Part shown: positions 46,713 to 58,457 of the stretch, one piece after another
Layout: every line of letters begins with the position of its first letter
How positions within the stretch are numbered: the first letter of the stretch is position 1
Assembly (NCBI GenBank): GCA_001792895.1
Contig: MARA01000001.1
Location: 1,984,001-2,048,000, forward strand
DNA from: Lentinus brumalis
Lineage: Eukaryota > Basidiomycota > Agaricomycetes > Polyporales > Polyporaceae
DNA length: 64,000 nucleotides
Direction: 5' to 3'
Notes under the pieces: generated by a model
Database searches by the model: none
What the model was told of the DNA's origin: nothing
The model's input: the letters and a program-made list of their open reading frames with translations, nothing else
Made by a program: the position numbers and the translations under genes

Positions 46713-49115
46713 ATGGCAGATATGGATCCGGGGTTCGCTGGCATACCCCGACCGAATCCCATGGACAGCGGGGGAGGGGGCACCGGGACAGCGCTGCCGC
46801 ATCTGGTGAGCCAATTCTAGACTCCTTGTGACATATGTGATTCTAAGCTACCACAGCCCATGCCGGAGTCTCAGAATGATACAGATGACCCGTGGTCTCG
46901 TGGCGCGAAGCTCAGGGCATACTGGGAGTCGCGGAAGACCTTCTTCACCGAAGAGCAGCACAGGCAGGCCTGGGAGGCAACCGCTGACATTGTGAAGAAG
47001 GCTAGCGATGAGATGGTAGAACGATGGAACAAGGAGATCGATACTCTCCTTGTCTACGTGCGTCTGTCACAATCTTGGTATCAACGTACATAGCTCATTC
47101 ACTCAACAGGCCGGACTTTTCTCCGCAATCCTCACCGCATTCAACGTCCAATCCTATCCGCTCCTCACTCCTCCTCCTCCGGATCAAGTCCTTCTGGCGT
47201 TGCAGCAGATATCCTCCCAGCTCAGCAGTTACTCCGTGAGCTCGTCCTCCGTCAACGCCACCTACCCTGCCTTCAACCTGCAACCATCCTCCCTATCCCC
47301 TCCCCCGGAGCGATGGGTCGTCTGGCTCAACGCAGTATGGTTTGCAAGTCTCATACTCAGCCTGTCGGCGGCCTCCGTCGGTATCATGGTGAAGCAGTGG
47401 CTTAACCAGTACTCCTCCTGCCTCTCCGGGAGCTCGCAGCACATCGCGCGTCTGCGTCAGCACCGCCTGAACAGCTTGCTGAAGTGGCGTGTTGGCAGGA
47501 TCATCGCATTTCTGCCTATCCTTCTCCAGATGGGCGCGGTGCTCTTCTTCGCCGGCCTTCTTGTCCTCCTGTGGGCTCTTCATCACACCGTGGCGATCGT
47601 TGCAAGCACTCTGGTCGGCGCTCTGGCATCCTTCTTGGTGGGGACCATCGTCATACCGGCATTCACCAGTGATTGTCCCTACCTCTCTCCAGCATCCTTT
47701 GCTGTCTGTGAGACCCTGCATCCCATATTCCGTTTATGGTATCGTTTCCGGAAGTGGTTGTACGACTGGTATTTGGGCACTATCGATGTGCGCTGGTATA
47801 GAACCACTCGGAGAATGCACCCCCTCATCTCGGCCGCTAAGAAGACTCTGGATAGCTTGTGCAGCTATCCGTGTGACCTCTCCCTCGGTCTTCCCACTCG
47901 CGGCAGAGAGTTACGTGCTGTCACCCGGGAGAAAACCCGGTTAGACGGAGATATGGTGGCCACTGCCTACAGCATCGTCATGGATTCCCGCTATCTGGAC
48001 ATGGCCGCGGTCTGCTTCACTGGTATCAGCCTCGGTGACACAGTCGTGTGCTTTGATAAAATACGAACGCAGGACGCGAGACATTCGGAGGGACAAAGGT
48101 GTTATCCCTCACGCATGTGGAGCGGTGTCGTAGTGGGATTGCTGTGCTGTCGCTGGCCTTCGCCTGTCCCACATCCGATAGGCGACCCCCGCCTTTGGTC
48201 ATCAAACAGACTGAAGAAGGCAATTCGTTGCCTATCCGAATCCGTTCTTGACCTCGAACGGTTGGACGGTCCGCCATCGGCATGGACACGTCTGTCGTGC
48301 GCCGACTATCTTCATGCTATACGCAGCAGCAACTCCCCCTTGACTACCAGCCCACAGGCCGACAGCCGTACGGTACCGAGTCTCCTGCTGCAGTCATTTT
48401 ATTCATGGATGACAAGAATCGATCCCGACCATGATTGGCTTAGCAGTGACCGGGACCTATGCATAACCAGTAGGTTTTCGTCTTCTGGCCTCTCAGTGTC
48501 GTGCTGACTTCGGAAACATTCCTTAGTTGTTGTTGTAATGGCCGATGTTGCCTCGTGGTCGGGTCCATGCTCGGGATGGGAAGCCCAAGGCTATGCACTT
48601 CGCTGTCTTCTTGGGTGCATTCCCCGCCCCGACGCTCGAGACTTCGACGCAGAGACCTTTTGGGAGATAATACCCCATGCCAACAAAGCATTGCTGTACT
48701 TCGCCGATGCTTTGTTCAAGTTGATGAACAATGGAGAGGAAGCCGACTCGGATCCTGTCCTCCTGGCGGTATTGGGTGTCTGCAGCGAGTTATGGCGCTT
48801 TGAGATAGTGCCAGAGTACGGAAAGGTGGCTGGATTCCCCCCTTCGCAGTTCGTGGAGGCCGTACATAACTATCTCTGCCTTCGGGAGAACGAGGGGCTG
48901 GAAGGCACACTCGAACGGCTGTGGTCTGAACCAGCACTGTTTTGGAAGGTTCGAGAGCAAGTCGACGCTTATCGGTGCGGCGGCGATAGGCAACAAGTAC
49001 GCACATCTCAGTCACATCTCCTTGCTTTGTAGGACTGACATCGTTCTTTCCTCGTTAGAACGCCGTAAATCCTGGAATATCGGTCCTTCCTGTATACGAG
49101 GACGACAGCCTCTGA
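46713..49115 (+). CDS. DUF6535 membrane protein (5 exons)
   Basis: Exons 46713-46805, 46857-47057, 47110-48469, 48527-48996 and 49059-49115 give 726 residues, all phases consistent. The Gly-rich start (DSGGGGTGTALP) precedes a soluble helical part with KASDEMVERWNKEIDTLL. The family hallmark follows: AGLFSAILTAFNVQSYPLL, VVWLNAVWFASLILSLSAASVGIMVKQW (about 167-195) and HIARLRQHRLNSLLKWRV. Further membrane helices lie near 229-255 and 258-282, then SDCPYLSPASFAVC. This is the Agaricomycete DUF6535 family, probably plasma- or endomembrane proteins of unknown role. The cytosolic C-terminal half is helical and unassigned. The exon 3 donor at 48470 (gtaggt) was chosen because it alone gives the right phase for exon 4. 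Confidence 0.85.
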
Positions 49116-49219
49116 GGATCTGAGGCCTGATGTTCCTTCCGTACGGACATGCAGCCTAGGAGTGGCCGGCCGAAGGCCTCAGCTGCACTATCCGGGTTGA
49201 CCGCGGTCCCCAGCTTGAT

Positions 49220-51014
49220 TCAGACGGTAGACGGCGGGCACGGTGACGCATCCGAGAATGTGAGCCTAGTGTTGATCTGTAAGGCACCGTCCCTACTACA
49301 AAGTCCGTAGTAACTCGTAACAGTAAATAGAGAAGCCGTCGTGACAGTCCATGCCTTCCTGTGGGATCGAAGGGTTGGATCTGCTCGATCCCCGCCAATG
49401 TCAGCATCAAGGTCAAACCGCTTCTGGAGAGCCGGCCACCGCGACGTGATCCTCAAGACAGTCATGTGCAAGTCGTTCGAGAACTCCATGAGCTTCTCCT
49501 CCGGAGGCCACAAGGCCGGACTGATGGCGCTGACCATCGCCCATACGTGCGCGGGATGGGGGTGATCATCGCGTAGCCCGTCCAAGCGGTAACACTGCCC
49601 GACCTTGATGACTATTAACAAACACGCCCTCGAGCCCGTCGACGAACGCATAAGTCGCCGGGAGGTTCGACTGGGCAACTCGGCATTGCGAACCTCCAGG
49701 CGGTCCGCGCGAGACTCACGTAGGAACCTCCGGATGCTAGCCTCGTCGAAGCGATAGGGCGCGTCGAGGGCGAGCTGCCTCGGCATAGCTGGAATGAAGG
49801 TGAGGCGAGAATCGGAGAGCTGGCCAGGGAGTCGACGATCGTGCGGCGAAGGTGCTGGTCTTATGAGGACTTCTCGCCAGGAGGCGCGTCCTGTGTGTCC
49901 GGAGATGATGTATTCGCCGCCTTCCGTGGGACGTCTCATCTGTAGGATACGAGGACTGCAAACACGGTACGAAGGATGGTGAGACGAAGCTGCCTGGCTG
50001 TCGGGGTCTTCTTCGAGGCAAAGCAGACCACAGAATCTGCCATCGCGCCAGTAGAGATCTCCGAAGATGGCGTCTCCGCACGCGACAATGGGAGTATTGG
50101 CCAGGATGCCATGCGGGGCCACGGCGAACGTGATCTCGTTCAGATCTCCCTCCGGCATCTCGCGGGCTGAATTCTGTTTGTCCGTCAGCAAGACGCACTA
50201 CTCAGCTACACTCAGCTCACGCTGTATACAGTTCAAACGGCCTGCATTTGCGCGAGCCGTGGAGGTGCGTACACGATTTTGCTGATTGTAAATGAGGGTG
50301 AGGGCGCGAACAAACACGACTGTATACGATCATCCAAGAGCTCATCGTCCCACGCGAAAAGCGTCGTGTCCGAAGACTACTTCATGATATTCTTCTGCAG
50401 TCGACGAAACGCGTTCCTCCCCTCTCCAGAGAGCGGAGGCATGTGAATATCGAAGAGCCCGAGCAGGCAATACGCTTCGTCCTCGATCCGCGGCGTCTTC
50501 CGCCTTCCGAACCACGACATCCGCTCGACAATGCTGAACATCGCGTGGCTGACCTCCAATCGCAGCAAAGCTGCAGGGATGGGATGCCGAGCTCGCACTC
50601 AAATTTTAGCGAAGTCTGACTTCGTCGCGAGTACTTGCCACTGGGAGGAGAGGAAGAGAACGAAGCGGGGAGCGATGAGCTCATAGAGCGTCCCCCCTCG
50701 CTGAAACCAGATGTTCTGCATGAAGGCTTCGGCATCTGCTTCATGACCATCGCAAAGGCCGGGCAGGAAGAGGACTTCCCGGAGATATCCATAGCAGATC
50801 CGTGCGACGGCGTAGTAGCGGAACATGGCGTTGATCGCCTCGAGTCGCGGGGGTTCGTGCCGTCCCTCTCGCATCGCTCTTGAATCTTGCGGACGTCCTG
50901 GAAGGACTGTTCGTGCGTGTCTCAGACGTGCGAGAGAGCTGCATAGCCTTCCTCGATGTCCTCGGGGGAGGAGAAGAAGTGGAGCTCGGCGCGGCTCGTG
51001 CTCAGGACCCACAT
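49220..51014 (-). pseudogene. HET-domain protein, inactivated
   Basis: Minus-strand remains of a heterokaryon-incompatibility (HET) gene, the fungal self/non-self death family. Recognisable in order: MWVLSTSRAELHFFSSPEDI, YAALSHV, EQSFQDVRKIQERC, EAINAMFRYYAVARICYGYL, TLYELIAPRFVLFLSSQWQVLATKSDFA, VERMSWFGRRKTPRIEDEAY, CLLGLFDIHMPPL, GEGRNAFRRLQKNIMK, SSDTTLFAW, then a C-terminal exon to 49220. Lesions: the Trp of the SHVW motif is TGA (50922-50924); the DTCCIDK block is deleted with a frame change near 50838-50850; paired frame changes and a TGA occur near 50590; TAG at 50377-50379 lies after IMK. Several independent lesions make it a true pseudogene. Intact proteins of this type are 600-700 residues, and the remaining span fits that. 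Confidence 0.75.
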
Positions 51015-52145
51015 GGGGAGTGCTGCGCATTATGGTCACGAACGGTGCTTTGCGATGACGGCAGAGATTAAAACACACCTCGACGAAGTCAGATGTAGCG
51101 AGAATCGGGGACTGACTCGATGGCCACGGACGAAGGACACAAAAGAGAATGAGTACATGGACGTTAAGTCGGCCTGTGACCAGTCGAACGTAATGACGGG
51201 GACGAGAGCCAAGAACCGAAAGTGCTAAGACTTGGACGGGTGCCGGCACAGATGTGCGAGAGGTGGAGAGAGGGGACGGAGGGGCAGAAGAAGAGGAAGA
51301 GGAAGAGGTCGTGGCGACACACAGGAATACCGCGGCATGTTGCTGCGCATCCTATTATCGCAGGACCGTCAGTTAACGTTCAACCAGATATCGATCCAAC
51401 TGCGCGCTGCTCGTGATCACGACCCGGCCCTGGATCCTGTACGACAGGTTCGTGAGCCACGGGCGAAAAGACCAAGCAAGCACCCGCCGTCCATCCCTCG
51501 CGTACGCAGGCACATTGGAGGTACATGCCGGCCCCGGACGTGAGTCGCTCTACCCACGTCCGCATGTTGCTTCGGATATTCATCGAGTGGTGGTACTCAC
51601 AGTCTGTCGAAGTAGATCCTTGGCCGTCGTGCGAGGTGACCGAACACGTCCCCGACGTGGCCGCCTTCTGCGTCCGGGTGCCTTTGCGTCCTTCCTGTGC
51701 TAACCTCTTGCGATGACTCCAGAGACCGCTGCACGATTGGTTCCACATGGTCGCTGTCCTGGAATCCGCGTCACATGGTGGCTGGCTGTAGTGTCTTGAT
51801 GGCAGCTCGCGGAGATTGACATAGTGCAGTAAAAGGCTGTCGAAGCGGCCCAGAAGTACGTGGTACTCGTGCTGAAAGCTAAGCAGTTCACATATCGTCG
51901 GAAAGCAAAGGACTCGCAGGTGGTGGTGGTGGCCGTGGTGGACAAAGCGTTACTGTCGCTGATTCTCGTTACTTACTTACTACTTACTGCGGCACTCGGC
52001 CCGGCGAGCTGATAAGAACAACATACTTGATCACTTACTTACACACAGGAAGTAAAATTTCCATAGAGTCAGAGTCGCTGCACAATGTACTGTCATTGAC
52101 AACTAGGTCCGTCGGATACGAGAGAACACCTTCCGAATCCCTTCG
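51015..52145. other. Intergenic, nothing recognised
   Basis: A purine-rich GAAGAGGAA run lies at about 51,283-51,310. Repeated 'cttactta' strings near 51,970-52,045 are low-complexity. No gene supported. Confidence 0.4.
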
Positions 52146-53768
52146 TCACTTCTCTTCTCGTTCTACGACCTGCTTAGCTGTGTAGGAATCCAGTCTTCGC
52201 AGAATTTGCCTCTCGTCACCTCGATCCACTGTCCAGACCGACCGCTCCCGACTCGCTGGGGATAGGGCAATCGTACGGAGGAAGGGGCCGTTCTCCGCCA
52301 AGGCGGAGACAAGATCGGCAATGTGGATCCTTTCCATGGCCTGCTGCACGCTCGCACGCACGGGCAGTATTTCGCGCAACAAGTCGGACCCCTGGTCGAA
52401 GAAGGACTCTCCTATTTTGAGGTGCAGATATTCGAGTTGGGACGAACTCAAAAGGGGACGGAGCACCTCCTGTGCAATTGATCATACAGGCTGTTGAGCG
52501 ATGGTCTCAAGGAGTGAGGGAAGGATGCTTACGGCGAGAGCTTGGGTGGAGACATCATACTCATACGCTGTGATCGACACGTCGAGGCACATGTGCGAGA
52601 CCGCGCCAAGCTCGATCAACTCCATACCTTGCACGAAGAGGCCCGGCGCAGCAGAGAAGGTCGTGCTCGACCACTGTCTAGTACAGCATATCTCCATGTC
52701 CAGTCTGCGGGGGCGTGTCCGCGAGATGACGTCGGAGCAACTGGAACACCAGTTGGAAAAATATCGCCCTAGACTCACCCGACGCACGGGGCAGGTCACG
52801 CACAGCGTGTAGAGGTCCCAAATCGAGCCCGAGAGATGGTCCAAGGACTTCCAACCACCTCCGTCCTCCTGGAACGCGATGGAAGCGTTCCGCGTGGTCA
52901 TGATAATGGGGTTACTCAAGTCGACCGCGAACAAGTGCGCTGACATGGAGAGCTCGCGCAAGTTGGGGAAGAGGATCGAGATGAGTTGCAGGTTGCTTAT
53001 CTGATCTTCTACGCGGAGTGCCAGAACGCGGAGCGATGGATAAGGGGTCCACGTCCAGTTCGGAGTCAACGTCGGATAGCAGATGCGTAGCTTGGCGAGC
53101 TGCGGCTGGCATTCGGCCACTTGGTTAGGGAAGTGATCGCCCAGCGTGCGGTAGTAGTCGTATTCGGGCACTTCCAGCGTGTTCAGCGTTGAGCGTAATT
53201 GTCTCAACATGGGAAGGATGCGCCCATGAAGATGCCGATACACCGTCCTAATTTTCAGCAGACGGAGATGTTCGAGTTGAGCAACCGCATCGGCAAAGTG
53301 CGTATCCAGCAGTATGAAGTATGGTCCGAGGTACAGGTTGCGAAGCTGGCTCGCACGCCTGACAATAACGAGGAGCATGCTAGCGACTTCGTCTGTAACG
53401 TCCGGGATTTGGTCGAGGACAAGGGTTTGAAGGTATTGAACACGCGAGCCGTCCGGATCGTCGGCGAACATCAGATGGTAGAAAGAATGAACCTGGCGAT
53501 TGCTCTGGAGGTAGATGGGTCGCGATAGGAGCTCCCGTACGGCTTCCTTCCGGGTGGTACTAGATGCATAGCCAACTTGCAACAAGTCGGCGACAGCGCA
53601 GGACTGCAAGATCGTCCGGAAGACGTCGAGGTTCAGAACAGGTGTTCCTCTCGTTCTGGGGAGCTCAGCTGTTATCCGTCTGCTCGTCCATCCCTGGTCA
53701 GTTTCACTGATCAGAAGAAAACTGTCGGACATACAGTGTGTCCATACCAGCCTCTTGTCGGAATCCAC
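52146..53768 (-). CDS. F-box/LRR-type protein, minus-strand paralogue
   Basis: Exons 53768-52533 and 52469-52146 give 519 residues. The core starts LNLDVFRTILQSCAVADLLQVGYASSTTRKEAVRELLSRP, a degenerate F-box-like helix set. Leucine-rich strands follow (VQYLQTLVLDQIPDVT, LEHLRLLKI, LRSTLNTLEV, AKLRICYPTL, SLRVLALRVEDQI, NLRELSMSAH), then a second exon beginning EVLRPLLSSSQLEYLHLKIG and ending SPASRERSVWTVD...VVEREEK. The intron (gtaagc...cacag) lies after TQALA. It is about half identical by eye to the plus-strand gene at 58.5-59.9 kb, in inverted orientation around the GMC gene. The region before residue 45 has no counterpart and may be mis-started. Confidence 0.75.
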
Positions 53769-55042
53769 GACGCGGCGGTCTGTGGTGGTTTGAGTCTACG
53801 TAATTAGGCGCTATCAAGTTGGATCTTGGCGAAGTTGAAGCGCCGGCTCGCCTCTTTCCCGGATCCACCACGTTGCCTCGTCGACCACACAGCAGTAACT
53901 TGTAAGTCTGCCTCAAAGCCTCAGGCACTCTGAATAATATTCATCGTCATATTATAGCTCGGCCCTACCGACTGTACCATACGTACAAAGCGAGAACCTC
54001 CAGTGAGAATAAGTATCCCATGGTGTGCGCGCCCTGTTTACGGCGGCGCAGTCGTATTCGCTGATACATTCTCACCAGTGCCTAGACGCGACCTTTTCAG
54101 CTGAGATTGATGCTGTCGGTTATGGTTCGCACACCGCCCACATGAACTCGTAGGCGTACTTGTCGCCCTGCTTCCGACGCAGCGCAAGATTTGGTTGAAC
54201 TCGGAATACTGAAAAGACAGCGGCCGCTATGTAAGCCTTCTTTCATGTATCGTGATGGTGCTGCTGCTATGGCCATGCAGGCACTGAAAGTCGAAGCCAT
54301 CCGAGTAACAATTGACGCGATGTAGCACGCGCGTCGCGTACGGTGATTTCGACGTTCAGACGCTCTTCGAGCTTCAAGCTGGGCGATTGTTCCGAGACTA
54401 CATCGCCATTACATCTCAACAGGTCAGCAAGGACGTGTAAGTAGTCGTACTCTTCAGAACACCCTCCTCTCCTCTCGGCTGCATTCACACAATGACGGCC
54501 AAACTGACAGCGGATCAGGCGTATCCTGTGGAGGCCTTGCGTCAGCTGTCTACCGCGCCGATCTCTTGCGGCTATCGGAGTCGCCCAACCTCATGCCAAG
54601 CCCGTGAACCGCCCACAGACACCTGCCGCGCTGGCTTTGAACTTGGATGCAAGGATATCTCACATGAACTACTGCGCTCTGCAAGACTCATCACCAACAA
54701 GCTTCTTGCTGCCAGGGTAGCCTGACGATATGATGTGCAGCAGTGACATGCGGCATCGATCTGTCAGTGTCATTCCACCGCGGTGGCCGTCTAGGGCCCG
54801 CATTGTGCGGCTATGTAGGGCATGCGAGACTGATTCTCTTGCTCTTCCGCGCCAGTGGCACGATGGACTTAGGTGATCCCGCTCACTCAGGGCCGCCCAA
54901 GCTCCGAAGCCGCAGTCAGCGCGGGCGCCAGTCGACTTGTTAACATCCCGGCAGAGAATAAAAACGACACCCTCTGACACACCATGCCCACCACACCTCT
55001 GCTTAAGTGTCCAATCATTGGCGACCGCAGAGAACTCCTAAT
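53769..55042. other. Upstream region of the GMC gene
   Basis: 1.3 kb between divergent genes. At 54492 a frame begins MTAKLTADQAYP, close to the start of the GMC protein (MTAHLTAEQFAST), but the FAD-binding motif does not follow. It may be a relic of a duplicated first exon. Confidence 0.4.
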
Positions 55043-57922
55043 ATGACTGCTCATCTCACTGCGGAACAGTTCGCATCGACTACCTTCGACTACATCATAG
55101 CCGGCGGCGGAACTGCGGGGCTCACTCTAGCGGCTCGGTATGGCACCATTCTCTCCTGAGAAGCGTTCTCTGCCAAACCACTGACGAACACCTTTCAGCC
55201 TCTCCGAGGATCCTGCGATTACGGTCGGTGTCCTCGAAGCTGGAGATTGGGATCCTAACGTTGTCGCGATCAACATCCCTGGTGAGTCGTGATACCTTCC
55301 AAGTTCGATCCTCATGGCTCATCCAGTCCGGTATCTGACTTAGGTCTGGCTGGTACTCTCATTGGGAGCGCGAGCCATGACTGGGGTTTTACGACGGTCC
55401 CTCAGAAGTATGCGAATGGGAAACAGGTGCCGCAGCCTCGGTACGTACTTGCGAGTCCCGTCTCATACTCACGTTTCAAGTGCAATGCTTGACCGTCATA
55501 CCGTAACGTAGAGGCAAGGGATTAGGGGGATGCTCACTGGTGAAGTTCACCACGCTCAGTTCCCGTATCCATGCTGAACGATCTGCTCATTGCAGATCAA
55601 TATCGTGATCTTCGACCGGTTAGTACTCCATGAAATCGACATCTTTGCTGGCATGCTGAACGACGTAACAGTGGATCCGCAGCTGATTATGATGGTGCGG
55701 CTCACCAATCAGTTTGGTTGGCGAACACTCGTTGATCTGCAACGGCGTATAGCTATCGAAGCTCTGGGGAACCCGGGATGGGACTGGAACGGACTCCTGC
55801 CGTACTTCAAGAAGGTGTGTAACCGGGCTGGTGCATCGACAGCGGAATTGAATGACATTGATGACATGTGCGTCGTAGTCCGAGACTGCCCTCTCCCCCG
55901 AGCCGGACCACACCGCCAGATTCCGAGCAGCGAAGGTAGACTCTCGGTGGCATGGAGACTCCGGGCCGATTGTCAAGAGCTACGCACGTACCTTCGCTTT
56001 TGGCCCCCTCTTGGAACGTGTAATAGACGCAACCGCGGAGTTAGGCGTGCCGTTCAACGGAGACAGCGTGCGTGCTAGTCTGGTCCGACTCATGCTGCTA
56101 GCTGACCTACAATACGTGCACTTTCCCACGTAGGATGATGGGAACAAGATCGGAATGTCAAACTTGTTCACAGCTGTTGACTCACGCACTGCGACGCGCA
56201 GCTATGCCGGTAATGTGCGTGCATTCCTCTCTACCACAGTACAGATACATTGATTTTTGCACAGGCATATTTCGAAGCCAACGCTGACCGCAAGAATCTC
56301 TTCGTTCTCACGTCGGCGACAGTCTCCCGGATCACATTCCGTGACGGATCGTCTCCTTTGCAGGCCACTGGAATCGAGTTTCTGCATGGCGGCAAGTTGT
56401 ACTATGCGGCAGTCCACAAGGAGGTTATTCTCTCTGCCGGTGTGTAGCACAGTGCGGGTTCAAGCTGAGCAAGGTCTGAGCAATCCTCCCTAGGTTCCCT
56501 CAAGACACCCCAGATCCTCGAGCTGTCGGGAATTGGAGACGAGAAGCTTCTCCGCAAGTTTGGCATCACAACACTCGTCGACCTCACATCTGTTGGTGAA
56601 AACTTACGTGTGTAGTCCACCTTGACATAGCCCATGTATGATTGGCTGACGCTCATGACAGAGGTAAAGGTGTTCATAGAATACAAAGGACAGTTCGATG
56701 CTAATCCGAGCAGGACCATGTACACGCGCCCGTAGTCTACGAGATAGACCCGAAGTACGACACTCTGGATACGGCGGCGGAACCTGAGGTCGTCGCCTCC
56801 TACCAGCAGATGTAGTAAGTTTTAAACTGGCAGTTTATGAACTCGCTCAGGCTCGGCTCACGTCCATCATAGTCAGACCCGACAAGGACCACTCGCGTCT
56901 TCAGCCGCGTCGACGTTCGCCTTCCTTCCTTCGAAGATATTCATGTCGGCGGACCAGCAGCAGGCGTGGAAGGACAGTGCGCTGTCAGCCGCAGAACACG
57001 CTCCCAGCGGTCTGAAGAAGCAGTACGAGACGCAGATCAGGCTGTTCTCCGACCGGTCTTCCCCGGAGGCAGAGTACGTGCGCGCGCTCTTCAGACGCTC
57101 TTTGACTGCTATGGAACTGAAAGTACCTCAGAATCATCCCGTTCCCGGGGATGATTCCCTTCCTAGGTCTACCGCCGATGCCCAAGACGCGCTACATGAC
57201 TGCGCTTGCGGCCATCATGCACCCGCTCTCGCGGGGCACTGTGCACATCACGTCTGCGGATCCCACAGCCGCACCGGCAATCGATCCAGGTACGTTGTCT
57301 CTGCCTCCTTCTCATCATGCATGGCGTCTCATCACGGGCGCAATATCGCTCAGCATATTTCTCGAGATCGGAGGACCTCGATGTTCTCCTCGCTTCCGTC
57401 AAGTTCTCCCTCGCGTTCTTCAAGACGGGCCCGCTCGCAGATGTTGTGCGAACGCAGGTTTTCCCGACGCCCGAGGAGGCCTGCTCGGACGACGCGCTGA
57501 AAGAGTATATCAAGAACACACTCGGCTGCGTCTTCCATCCTGTCGGCACCGCGTCGATGCTTCCGAGAGAGGACGGTGGGGTCGTAGATTCAGAGTTGAG
57601 GGTGTATGGGACTGCCAATGTTCGCGTGGTGGGTGTCGAATTGCTCTTCCTACTGCTCTCTCGAAACTCATGACCACGGACAGGTCGATGCGTCGATTTT
57701 GCCCTTGGTAGGTCCTCCCTGCCTCTTGACGTGTGAGGCCTCTGTATTTACTGACACTTTTTACCATAGCAAATTGCGGCGCATACGCAGGCGACGGTGT
57801 ACGCTATAGCCGAGAAGGTGCGTCTCGTTCTGTTGAACTCAGAGACGCAAACTCACGATACACTGTCGTAGGCTGCGGACATTATTCGTGGAACTCTAAG
57901 CCCTCAACAACTACCGGTTTAA
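55043..57922 (+). CDS. GMC oxidoreductase, aryl-alcohol-oxidase-like (16 exons)
   Basis: Exons 55043-55137, 55199-55281, 55344-55440, 55512-55539, 55596-55814, 55879-56067, 56134-56214, 56265-56439, 56494-56609, 56714-56814, 56873-57077, 57124-57289, 57354-57628, 57684-57707, 57770-57817, 57872-57922: about 650 residues. FAD-binding FDYIIAGGGTAGLTLAARL; RGKGLGG; ALGNPGWDWNGLLPYFKK; HGDSGPI; TPQILELSGIG (GMC signature 2); the C-terminal FHPVGTASMLPREDGGVVD with the presumed catalytic His; YGTANVRVVDAS; AAHTQATVYAIAEKAADII with the second active-site His/Asn position. Flavin-dependent alcohol oxidation that often makes H2O2. No signal peptide is seen, so it is probably intracellular. Exon 5 carries about 45 residues more than expected between INIVIFDR and IEALGNPGW; an unrecognised intron or insert lies there. 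Confidence 0.8.
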
Positions 57923-58457
57923 AGTCATGTACATCAGCGCGTGTAGGATACCGCCCATGTGCCCTGTCTTCTGTCTCCGGAGATCCCATACTGCATAATG
58001 TCCGTGGAGCTCCTCAGCGTGCTGCGTGTCCTCTCGCAGTACGCAGCCATCTCGCAGTACCGTCGTACCACTGGGATTCACTTGAGTGCTCTGACATCCT
58101 TTGCTGTATGAAGGTAAAGACGCGCTCAGTGACGAGTCCAGGATAGCAAGTATTGTTTGTGAACATGCGACCCGACGGCGCTTACCGTCTGTGGGTACAT
58201 GCCACCACCCGTGGCTGCTCGCCACTTGCTCTCTCGCCCTCTCGCTTTGTCAAGACCACCACTCACATCGCTTCCGGGTGCATTCGCTGCACCACTTCCA
58301 TTGTGTCTGATCTAAGACCCACACTACCGTCTTGTCATTGGAAAACCGACATCATCCGGCGTACATACCCCGGTGCCAAGTACTTCCGGGATGTCAGAAG
58401 AAAGTTCCAAACCCTCGGAGTACGTGACGGTTTGACCCTTGTTGACGCAGTTGAGTA
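57923..58457. other. Spacer between the GMC and F-box genes
   Basis: Contains the 3' end of the GMC gene and probably the first exon or promoter of the F-box gene. A plus-strand frame from 58,153 is open through here (GAKYFRDVRRKFQTLG) but runs out of frame with the F-box core. Confidence 0.4.

Noticed and set aside
36828..50924. Classical RIP as the cause of the stops.
   Set aside because: RIP changes CpA to TpA. The observed Trp-to-TGA changes are in a CpC context, and RIP is best known from ascomycetes.
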